Source: an uncultured beta proteobacterium
GTDB taxonomy: Bacteria; Pseudomonadota; Gammaproteobacteria; Burkholderiales; Rhodocyclaceae
Direction: 5' to 3'
Length of the DNA: 5,128 nt
Assembly: GCA_903932755.1 (NCBI GenBank)
Contig: CAIZHL010000120.1
Span: 1-5,128 of the forward strand
Numbering within the stretch: position 1 is the first letter of the stretch; each line of letters starts with the position of its first letter. Below the pieces are notes generated by a model that worked only from the letters and a program-made list of their open reading frames with translations, did not search any database and had not been told where the DNA came from. This document shows positions 1-5,128 of this stretch, one piece after another. The translations under genes and the position numbers were made by a program.

Positions 1-572
1 AGGAACGCGCTGGCCTCGAACTCGAACACCAGCATGTCGCCATGGCGCACGATGTCGGCCCGGCGCAGGACTTTGACCGGTGACTTGGCCTGGCATTCGA
101 CGGAGCGAAAGGCGGAAAAGTCATGCTCGCCGAGAAGTTGTCCCGCGCCTTCGCGCATGGCATCGGCGTCCAGCGGGCGATGGAACCAGCCGACGCGACG
201 CGCAAGGAGGCCGGGGCGTTCGGCACGGTTGAGCAAGATGTAGCGATAACGCCGGCCGCGGGCGGAAAATCGCGCATGGAACTCGTCCGGCACCGCTTGC
301 GCCCAGCGCACCGCGACACCAGCCGGCAAATTCGCATTGACGCCGCGCACCCAGGCGGTTTCCGGGCGGACGGCTTCCGTATCGAAATGCACGACCTGCG
401 CCAACGCATGCACCCCGGCATCGGTTCGCCCGGCGCAGACTACCCGCGTCGGCGCATCGGCAACCACCGCAAGCGCCGCCTCCACGGCATCCTGCACCGC
501 ACCGCCGTTGGCCTGAGACTGCCAGCCGCAGAAGCCGGAACCATCGTATTCAATCCCCAGGGCGATTCTCAT
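1..572 (-). CDS. truA: tRNA pseudouridine(38-40) synthase TruA, C-terminus cut by window edge
   Basis: TruA isomerises uridines 38, 39 and 40 in the anticodon arm of many tRNAs to pseudouridine; it acts in the cytoplasm as a homodimer. The reading frame starts MRIALGIEYDGSGFCGWQSQ, the usual TruA N-terminus (Y-D-G-x-x-F-x-G-W-Q). Residues 46-58 read CAGRTDAGVHALA, containing the family's R-T-D-A-G-V-H motif with the catalytic Asp at residue 51. Later conserved stretches include FHARFSARGRRYRYIL (about 98-113) and H-D-F-S-A-F-R near 149-155. The frame is open to base 1, giving 190 complete codons; it stops just before the expected F-L-H-H-M-V-R-N motif, so roughly 70-80 residues lie outside. 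The ATG at 572 overlaps the preceding gene's TGA as ATGA, and no good Shine-Dalgarno precedes it, which suggests translational coupling. Identification is secure from the motifs. Confidence 0.96.
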   Translation of the reverse strand, partial: MRIALGIEYDGSGFCGWQSQANGGAVQDAVEAALAVVADAPTRVVCAGRTDAGVHALAQVVHFDTEAVRPETAWVRGVNANLPAGVAVRWAQAVPDEFHARFSARGRRYRYILLNRAERPGLLARRVGWFHRPLDADAMREGAGQLLGEHDFSAFRSVECQAKSPVKVLRRADIVRHGDMLVFEFEASAF

Positions 573-1147
573 GACAGCAAGGCGCCAAGCACGAGGACGG
601 CGCTCAGCACCCCAAGGAAAAAGTCTGTCGTGCCGGGGGCGAAGGCCGGAAGCACGAGGCAGCCGGCCATGGTCGCCGGCTCCCTGTCCGCGCCGTGGCG
701 CGAAGCTTCGACCTCACGCAGCGTCAGTGCCAGGCGCACGGCGATGCGGTCACGGGGAAACCCAAGCAAGGCGACCGGAGCCAGCAAACCACGCATTCCG
801 GCAACCAGATCAGCGGGGGCAAGGATATTCAGCAACATGGCTAGGCTGGAGAGGGCGATCAACAGCCGCGCAATGTTGTCCGCAGCAAGCAGCAATCCTT
901 CCTGGCTCGCTCCGGGAACGCCCGGCAGCGGAGTTCCCGGCGTCAGCCAGCCGAACATCACCAGCATGGTCAGGAACAGCCAGCGGCTGCGCCGCAGGAG
1001 CAGGCGCAGATCGCGTGCCGCCACAAGCACTGCGGCCAGAACCAGTCCGGAACAAACGAGGTAGAGGGCAACCCCTTCGCGGGAAGCCGCAGCCAGGAGC
1101 ACGGCACAGCCCAACAGGATCAGGCTGGCTGGATGAGGGCGCCCCAC
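569..1147 (-). CDS. Small multi-pass membrane protein, EcfT/CbiQ-like (putative ECF transporter T component)
   Basis: The frame encodes 192 residues from a GTG at 1147. What is visible: a hydrophobic protein with about five candidate membrane segments (roughly 8-22, 24-45, 55-69, 88-110 and 172-191). It opens with RPHPASLILLG, resembling the L-H-P-x-x-K-L-L start of EcfT/CbiQ proteins. The segment around 108-146 (A-P-A-D-L-V-A-G-M-R-G-L-L-A-P then L-A-L-T-L-R-E-V-E) resembles the central EcfT region. In that family the T subunit links ATPases (EcfA) to a substrate-binding S subunit in vitamin or metal uptake; neither partner is seen in the window. The protein is short for the family (usually 200-270), and the two Ala-Arg-Gly/Ser coupling motifs are not recognisable in the short link between about 147 and 170. 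The start is uncertain: the frame is open back into fimV, no strong ribosome site precedes the GTG, and a TTG at 1207 overlapping fimV is the alternative. The gene lies 43 bases after fimV and overlaps truA by four. The family call is moderate; substrate unknown. Confidence 0.62.
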   Translation of the reverse strand: MGRPHPASLILLGCAVLLAAASREGVALYLVCSGLVLAAVLVAARDLRLLLRRSRWLFLTMLVMFGWLTPGTPLPGVPGASQEGLLLAADNIARLLIALSSLAMLLNILAPADLVAGMRGLLAPVALLGFPRDRIAVRLALTLREVEASRHGADREPATMAGCLVLPAFAPGTTDFFLGVLSAVLVLGALLS

Positions 1148-1160
1148 AGCTACGAATGGT

Positions 1161-1180
1161 CCCGGCGCCGGAGCGCCGGG
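1161..1180 (-). promoter_or_regulatory. Intercistronic GC hairpin with UCCG tetraloop between fimV and the EcfT-like gene
   Basis: On the minus strand the two arms CCCGGCGC and GCGCCGGG form a perfect 8-base-pair stem closed over the loop TCCG. In RNA this is C(UCCG)G, a member of the unusually stable UNCG tetraloop class. It begins 10 bases after the fimV stop and ends 13 bases before the proposed GTG of the next gene. No T-tract follows (the next bases are ACCATTCGTAG), so it is not a standard intrinsic terminator. By inference it could protect the fimV 3' end, lower downstream expression, or bury the only weak GGGA ribosome-site-like sequence, which spans the base of its 3' arm. Confidence 0.6.
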
Positions 1181-1190
1181 CGAACCCGAT

Positions 1191-3947
1191 CTATCCGAGA
1201 CTGTCAAGTTTGGCGCGAGCTGCGCTCTGCTGCGCCGGGCTGCCTTCGGCAAGCGCTTCCTGGAGCAGTTCGCGAGCGCCATCCTTGTCGCCCATCTCCG
1301 CATAGGCTGCTGCGAGTTCCAGCTTGGTGGCGACCTCAGGATTATCCGCGGCAGCAGCGGCCGACTCCGCAGCAGCAGGAGCCGCGGACGCCGGCGTGTC
1401 CAACTCGAGGCTGATGCCACCCAAATCGAGCGGTGCCGGCTCAGGCGCCGCTGCAGGAATTTCGATGGACATCTCGGGCAAGGGTGCAGATGCCGCCGAA
1501 TCCGGCGTACCCAGATCGAAATCGAATTCGATACCTCCGGAGTCCGCAGCCTGCACGGAAGGTGTTACCAGTGCCTCGGCAGGCGTCTCTGCGGCGGTCT
1601 GCGCGAAATCCTTTGCCGGCATGTCGAAGTCGATGTCGAGGACGACGTCCGCACTCGCGACCTCGGCCGACGCCGGCGAACCAGGTGTCGCTGCTGCCTC
1701 GGGTGCGCCGAGGTCGAGATCGAAATCCAGGCCCGACATTTCCGGTTCTCCGGCAGGGGCTGCAGCGTCCGCTGCTTCGCCTGCCGCGGGACTCGTACCG
1801 ATATCAAGGTCGAAATCCAGACCGGCAGCGGAAGTTTCTTCAGCCGTCGCTGCCTCCGCGACGCCCTCCAGTGGCTGGTCCATGACAACCGTAGCAGAGC
1901 GAAGTACGGTCGTTGCCGTCATGTCCGCATCGGCCGGAGCGTCCGCTTGGGCCGCCGATGCGGCAGACGCATAGATCGGGTTTTCGGGATCGATCGCGGC
2001 GCCCATCGCGACGACCTTGTCCCAGTCCGCCCCCTCGCCCCCGGTCAGTTCGCGCAGGTCTTTGGCCAACAATTCGAACTGGAGAGCGTTCTTGCGTGCG
2101 TAATAGATGCTGAGCAGCTTCATGTGGATTGCCTGCCGCTGCGGCTCCGCCTTCAAAGCCTCCAGCAGGATCTCTTCCGCTTGGGCATCGCGGCCGAATG
2201 CAAGGAAGGTGTCCGCCTCAACGACGGGGTCAACGGTTTCCTGATGGGCCGCCATGCCGACGCCGGTGGAACTGAACTGGCTGGCTTCCTGCTCGCTCGG
2301 CGGAGGCGCGATGCTGGTCGTGCTGAACACCGAATGGGCTGACAAATCCGCCTCGGCGATCGTCGCATTGGCTTCGGCCGCAGCAGCGCGCTTCTTCCGA
2401 TAGGCGGAAATGCCCAGCCACCCGAACAGGAGTGCCAGAACAGCTCCACCGCCAAATACCAGCGGCGCATTTTCTTCGAGGAAATCAGGCTCGGGAGGAG
2501 GCGGCGGCGGCGCAACCTTCTTCTTCGCCGGAGGTGGTTTGGCAGCATCGGCCGGCTTGGCCGCGTCTGCGGGCTTGGCCGCGTCTGCCGGCTTGGCCGC
2601 GTCTGCGGGCTTGGCGGCGGCGTCTGTTTCCGCCGGCTTGGAAGCGTCCGCGGCTTTCGGCGCTTCCGCGGGTTTCGCTGCTTCGGCAGGTTTGGCAGCA
2701 GCAGGTGCCGGAGCCGGAGGCTCGGGTTTCTTGGCTTCGGCAGGGGCCGGCTTAGCGGCCTGCGCCTGCTTCTGCAGATCGGCGCCAGCCTGGCTCTTCA
2801 TCTCGGCAAGCTTCTTCAGGTCGCTGAGGTTCTTTTCAAGTTCGGCAATCCGACCGCCGGCTTCCTTGAGCGCCCTGTCCCGCGCTACCAGGTCTTCTTC
2901 AAGTGCGGCGATGCGCCCTTGCAAAGGCTTGCCCTTCGCGTCCCGCGCCGTCTCGGTGCGCGAAACTTCAAGTTTGTCCTTGCCGGTCGCCTGGGGTGCC
3001 TTGTCTTCCACCTTGGGTGCGATCTTGCCGCTCACCGCTTGCTTTGCTTCCTGCTTGCCGGTCGGCTCGGCACCGGCCGCCGCAGTGGCGAGGCGGCTGC
3101 GATAAGCATTGAAGTCGGCGGCCTGGGCAACGATTTCCTGTCGCGCTTCGGCAGGAGCCACCGCACGCGCGGTTTCGGCATCCGGAATCGAAAGAATTCT
3201 GCCGGCCTTGAGGCGATTCATGTTGCCGCCGTCAAAGGCATCCTTGTTGCTGCGGAACAGGGAAACCAGCATCTGATCCAGGCTGACCCCTTCCGGCTTC
3301 GTCTGCGCCGCAATCTTGCCCAGCGTATCGCCTGCAACCACCGCGCGGGAATTGCCGCCAGCGGGTTCGGCCGGTTTGGAACGTTCCTGAATTGCCGCGG
3401 GCTGGGGACTGGCCGCCACGGGGCGGCTTTCCGCCGGCACAACTGCAGCCGCCGGCTTTTCCGCCGGCTTTGCCATCGCCGGTTCCGTCCGCACCTCAGG
3501 TGCAGCAACCGGTGCCGGGGGCAACTTCTGAACCAGGCCGGGAGGGTCGAGCAAAAATGTGTACTCGCGAACCAGTCGTCCCGACGCCCAGTTCAATTCA
3601 ACAAGCATGTCGATGAATGGCTCGTTCAGGGGACGGTCACTGGTAAGTTCCAGGTAGCGACGACCGCCTCGCTCCTTGACATCGCGGGAAAACCGCAAAG
3701 CCACCAGGGCCGGTGAGTAGTCAATCCCGGCTTGGCGGAATGATTCTGCGGAAGCCACCTTGGCTACAAGCGAGGGCAACTCGTCGCGACTTGCCGTGAC
3801 TTCGATTTCAGCCTTGAGCGGTTGGCCCAGCCCCGAGAGCACGGTAATCTTGCCCAGACCTGCGGCATGTGCCGCCAGGGGCATTAGGGCAATGGCCGCC
3901 GCAATAACGGTGGCTTTGAAACGATTTCGCTTGTCAGTATTGGGCAC
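1191..3947 (-). CDS. fimV: FimV, polar scaffold protein with LysM domain and single membrane helix
   Basis: FimV anchors at the cell pole through peptidoglycan and, in Pseudomonas, supports type IV pilus function, twitching and cAMP signalling; these roles are family knowledge. The product is 918 residues, close to the Pseudomonas protein. Seen in order: signal peptide 1-28, probably cut after AHA; FimV N-terminal domain about 29-137 (AGLGKITVLSGLGQPLKAEI); Pro/Ala linker; LysM-type module about 203-255 (GDTLGKIA to LKAGRILSIP); coiled coil about 342-399; Ala/Lys/Pro linker about 400-487 ending in a proline run; membrane helix about 495-516 followed by R-K-K-R, putting the rest in the cytoplasm; TPR-like helices about 577-634; acidic tail with D-F-D-L repeats about 709-850; FimV C-terminal TPR-like cap about 870-918. 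The GTG start is chosen because GGGAG lies 5 bases upstream and it gives a normal signal peptide. The ATG at 3974 and the TTG at 4115 lack ribosome sites and would lengthen the signal sequence unnaturally. Confidence 0.95.
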   Translation of the reverse strand: MPNTDKRNRFKATVIAAAIALMPLAAHAAGLGKITVLSGLGQPLKAEIEVTASRDELPSLVAKVASAESFRQAGIDYSPALVALRFSRDVKERGGRRYLELTSDRPLNEPFIDMLVELNWASGRLVREYTFLLDPPGLVQKLPPAPVAAPEVRTEPAMAKPAEKPAAAVVPAESRPVAASPQPAAIQERSKPAEPAGGNSRAVVAGDTLGKIAAQTKPEGVSLDQMLVSLFRSNKDAFDGGNMNRLKAGRILSIPDAETARAVAPAEARQEIVAQAADFNAYRSRLATAAAGAEPTGKQEAKQAVSGKIAPKVEDKAPQATGKDKLEVSRTETARDAKGKPLQGRIAALEEDLVARDRALKEAGGRIAELEKNLSDLKKLAEMKSQAGADLQKQAQAAKPAPAEAKKPEPPAPAPAAAKPAEAAKPAEAPKAADASKPAETDAAAKPADAAKPADAAKPADAAKPADAAKPPPAKKKVAPPPPPPEPDFLEENAPLVFGGGAVLALLFGWLGISAYRKKRAAAAEANATIAEADLSAHSVFSTTSIAPPPSEQEASQFSSTGVGMAAHQETVDPVVEADTFLAFGRDAQAEEILLEALKAEPQRQAIHMKLLSIYYARKNALQFELLAKDLRELTGGEGADWDKVVAMGAAIDPENPIYASAASAAQADAPADADMTATTVLRSATVVMDQPLEGVAEAATAEETSAAGLDFDLDIGTSPAAGEAADAAAPAGEPEMSGLDFDLDLGAPEAAATPGSPASAEVASADVVLDIDFDMPAKDFAQTAAETPAEALVTPSVQAADSGGIEFDFDLGTPDSAASAPLPEMSIEIPAAAPEPAPLDLGGISLELDTPASAAPAAAESAAAAADNPEVATKLELAAAYAEMGDKDGARELLQEALAEGSPAQQSAARAKLDSLG
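1398..1823 (-). repeat. Five degenerate acidic D-F-D-L motifs in the FimV cytoplasmic tail
   Basis: The tail contains GLDFDLDIG (1797-1823), GLDFDLDLG (1707-1733), VLDIDFDM (1620-1643), GIEFDFDLG (1509-1535) and a weaker LDLGGISLELD (1398-1430). They are separated by Ala/Pro/Glu-rich spacers of about 20-30 residues. Alternating acidic and hydrophobic residues suggest short linear binding motifs or beta strands in an otherwise disordered region. The repetition is clear at protein level; a partner or function is not visible in the sequence. Confidence 0.8.
2541..2612 (-). repeat. 18-base tandem repeat (4 units) encoding KPADAA in the FimV linker
   Basis: Four consecutive 18-base units encode Lys-Pro-Ala-Asp-Ala-Ala. 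On the plus strand the units at 2559-2576 and 2595-2612 are identical, the unit at 2577-2594 differs from them by one base, and the unit at 2541-2558 has diverged. Related KPAEAA/KPAEAP units lie on the higher-coordinate side. The array sits in the periplasmic linker between coiled coil and membrane helix. Because the unit is a multiple of three, gain or loss by slippage would change linker length without a frameshift. Confidence 0.9.
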
Positions 3948-3952
3948 GGTGA

Positions 3953-3957
3953 CTCCC
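3953..3957 (-). promoter_or_regulatory. Ribosome binding site deciding the fimV GTG start
   Basis: GGGAG on the minus strand, separated by TCACC (5 bases) from the GTG at 3947-3945. It is the only good Shine-Dalgarno among the possible in-frame starts, and the resulting protein begins MPNTDKRNRFK followed by a hydrophobic signal core. Confidence 0.75.
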
Positions 3958-4143
3958 GACGGGCTTTTTATCATGTTATCAAAACCAAGTTTGAGCGAAG
4001 GCCAAGGCCGGATTTGGCGGCATTGAGCGTAAAAACCGCTATCTGAACCAGTTAAATCAAAATAAGCCAGACCCGCTTTGAGCCCCGCCGGCGGATGGAC
4101 CGAATCCCCTGCCAAATCGGGCGCCGAACGAGCGACCGTAACT

Positions 4144-4172
4144 AAAATAACATCATGAGGTTAGCGATGCAA
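4144..4172 (-). promoter_or_regulatory. Candidate sigma-70 promoter (extended -10) for fimV
   Basis: On the minus strand TTGCAT (weak -35, 4167-4172) is followed after 17 bases by TATTTT (-10, 4144-4149), preceded by TG one base upstream, the extended -10 pattern. Transcription would start near 4137 and give a leader of roughly 190 bases before the fimV GTG. The rest of the 269-base gap between asd and fimV (3948-4216) holds AT-rich patches but no gene and no convincing intrinsic terminator for asd, so read-through from asd is also possible. This is a pattern match only. Confidence 0.4.
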
Positions 4173-4216
4173 GCTCAACCTTCCCATCACATTCAGGCGG
4201 CATCCGTGGCGCGACA

Positions 4217-5128
4217 TCAATGCAACAGGATGCGCAACATTCGCCGCAAAGGTTCCGCCGCACCCCAAAGCAACTGGTCGCCAACGGTAAACGCCGACAA
4301 ATACTGCGGCCCCATGCTGAGTTTGCGCAGGCGCCCGACCGGCACGCTCATGGTCCCGGTCACGGCGGTAGGTGTCAGTTCCTTCAAGGTGATCTCGCGC
4401 TGGTTCGGCACTACCTTGACCCAGTCGTTGTGCGCCGCCAGCATGCCGTTGATCTCGTCCAGCGGCACGTCCCTGGTCAGCTTGATGGTCAGCGCCTGCG
4501 AATGGCAACGCATCGCGCCGATGCGCACGCAGAGACCATCCACCGGGATCGGCGTCGCCGAACGGCCGAGGATCTTGTTGGTTTCGGCCTGCCCCTTCCA
4601 CTCTTCGCGGCTCTGACCGTTGCCAAGGTCCTTGTCGATCCAGGGAATCAACGAGCCGGCCAGCGGCACGCCGAAGTTGGCCGTGGGGAAATTCTCGTCG
4701 CGCAGGATGCCCGCCACCTCGCGGTCGATGTCGAGGATCGCCGAGGCCGGATCGTCGAGCAGGCCCTTCACCACGCGATGCGCCTCGCCCATCTGCGACA
4801 GCAGTTCGCGCATGTTCTGCGCCCCGGCGCCGGACGCCGCCTGGTAGGTCATCGAGGACATCCATTCGATCAGGCCGGCCTTGAACAAGCCGCCCAGCGC
4901 CATCATCATCAGGCTGACGGTGCAATTGCCGCCGATCCAGTTGCGCCCGCCATTCGCCAGGGCATCCTTGATCACGTCCATGTTGACGGGATCGAGGATG
5001 ATCACGCAATCGTCCTTCATGCGCAGGCTCGACGCGGCGTCGATCCAGTGGCCCTTCCACCCGGCTTCGCGCAGTTTCGGAAAAACTTCGGTCGTGTAGT
5101 CGCCGCCCTGGCAGCTGATGATGATGTC
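4217..5128 (-). CDS. asd: Aspartate-semialdehyde dehydrogenase, N-terminus cut by window edge
   Basis: Asd reduces aspartyl phosphate to aspartate semialdehyde with NADPH, a branch point for lysine/diaminopimelate, threonine and methionine synthesis in the cytoplasm. The visible 303 residues begin [16 protein letters not shown], so the frame is open through base 5128 and about 66 N-terminal residues, including the dinucleotide-binding start, lie outside. The internal ATG at 5020 is not the true start. Catalytic features of the E. coli-type enzyme are present: Cys at visible residue 69 in GGNCTVSLM, Gln at 96 in [10 protein letters not shown], the E-E-W-K-G-Q-A-E-T segment, Arg at 202 and the His at 209 in [16 protein letters not shown]. 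The C-terminus [17 protein letters not shown] is nearly the standard ending. Spacing of Cys, Gln, Arg and His matches E. coli Asd to within one residue. It should be active and essential. Confidence 0.97.
   Translation of the reverse strand, partial: DIIISCQGGDYTTEVFPKLREAGWKGHWIDAASSLRMKDDCVIILDPVNMDVIKDALANGGRNWIGGNCTVSLMMMALGGLFKAGLIEWMSSMTYQAASGAGAQNMRELLSQMGEAHRVVKGLLDDPASAILDIDREVAGILRDENFPTANFGVPLAGSLIPWIDKDLGNGQSREEWKGQAETNKILGRSATPIPVDGLCVRIGAMRCHSQALTIKLTRDVPLDEINGMLAAHNDWVKVVPNQREITLKELTPTAVTGTMSVPVGRLRKLSMGPQYLSAFTVGDQLLWGAAEPLRRMLRILLH

Noticed and set aside
123..1064. Long plus-strand open frame opposite truA and the EcfT-like gene
   Set aside because: Its translation is Arg/Ala/Ser-rich without a recognisable domain; it is the shadow of high-G+C coding sequence on the other strand, where truA and the membrane protein are well supported.
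1148..1420. N-terminal extension of the EcfT-like frame into fimV
   Set aside because: The added residues are Arg/Ser/Pro-rich, unlike the membrane protein, and arise from reading fimV out of frame.
1324..1974. Plus-strand Ala/Ser-rich open frame of 216 residues
   Set aside because: It is the antisense of the FimV acidic tail; low complexity follows from the Ala/Asp/Glu codons of fimV.
2410..3105. Plus-strand frame with ASAGLA repeats that looks like a repeat protein
   Set aside because: The repeats are the antisense of the KPADAA-coding array in fimV; no ribosome site or known domain supports it.
3954..3970. Plus-strand CCC-GAC-GGG followed by CTTTTT, terminator-like
   Set aside because: The stem is only three pairs over a three-base loop, and no plus-strand gene ends here.
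4055..4071. Sigma-54-like TGGC with downstream GAT on the minus strand
   Set aside because: The -12 element lacks the required GC at the right spacing.
3948..4115. N-terminal extension of FimV to an ATG at 3974 or a TTG at 4115
   Set aside because: Neither has a ribosome site, and both would place a long non-hydrophobic stretch before the signal peptide; the GTG at 3947 has GGGAG at good spacing.
4011..4118. Inverted 8-base pair GATTTGGC / GCCAAATC in the asd-fimV gap
   Set aside because: The arms are short and about 92 bases apart with no matching flanks, which is expected by chance.
4161..5060. Minus-strand 299-residue open frame overlapping asd
   Set aside because: It is an out-of-frame reading of asd, Arg/Gly-rich and without family features; the asd frame carries all catalytic residues.

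Overview
The window is an ordinary, tightly packed chromosomal segment with every gene on the minus strand. Read in the direction of transcription (high to low coordinates) it holds: the C-terminal ~80% of asd (aspartate-semialdehyde dehydrogenase), a 269-base intergenic leader with a candidate promoter, fimV (polar scaffold / peptidoglycan-binding inner-membrane protein), a small multi-pass membrane protein resembling the T component (CbiQ/EcfT) of energy-coupling-factor transporters, and the first ~190 codons of truA (tRNA pseudouridine synthase I).

The order asd - fimV - truA is, from general knowledge, the synteny found in many Betaproteobacteria, between the leu genes and the trpF/trpB genes. 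High G+C, the FimV architecture and the E. coli-type Asd all fit a betaproteobacterium. A Rhodocyclales-like lineage is a guess rather than something the sequence proves.

Region by region: 4217-5128 is asd, cut at its 5' end by the window edge. 3948-4216 is non-coding and holds an extended -10 promoter candidate and the fimV ribosome binding site. 1191-3947 is fimV, with signal peptide, FimV N-terminal domain, LysM, coiled coil, Ala/Pro/Lys linker with an 18-base tandem repeat, one membrane helix, and a long acidic cytoplasmic tail carrying a repeated D-F-D-L-type motif and a C-terminal TPR-like cap. 1148-1190 is a short gap filled mostly by a perfect GC-rich hairpin with a UNCG-class tetraloop. 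569-1147 is the EcfT-like gene. 1-572 is truA, whose start overlaps the preceding stop as ATGA, so the two are probably translationally coupled.

fimV, the EcfT-like gene and truA look like one transcription unit. They do not form one obvious pathway (cell-pole organisation, a putative membrane component, tRNA modification). I see no mobile element, CRISPR array, RNA gene or clearly new system. The most interesting points are the apparently shortened, orphan EcfT-like protein, the UNCG hairpin in front of it, and the acidic repeat motif in FimV.
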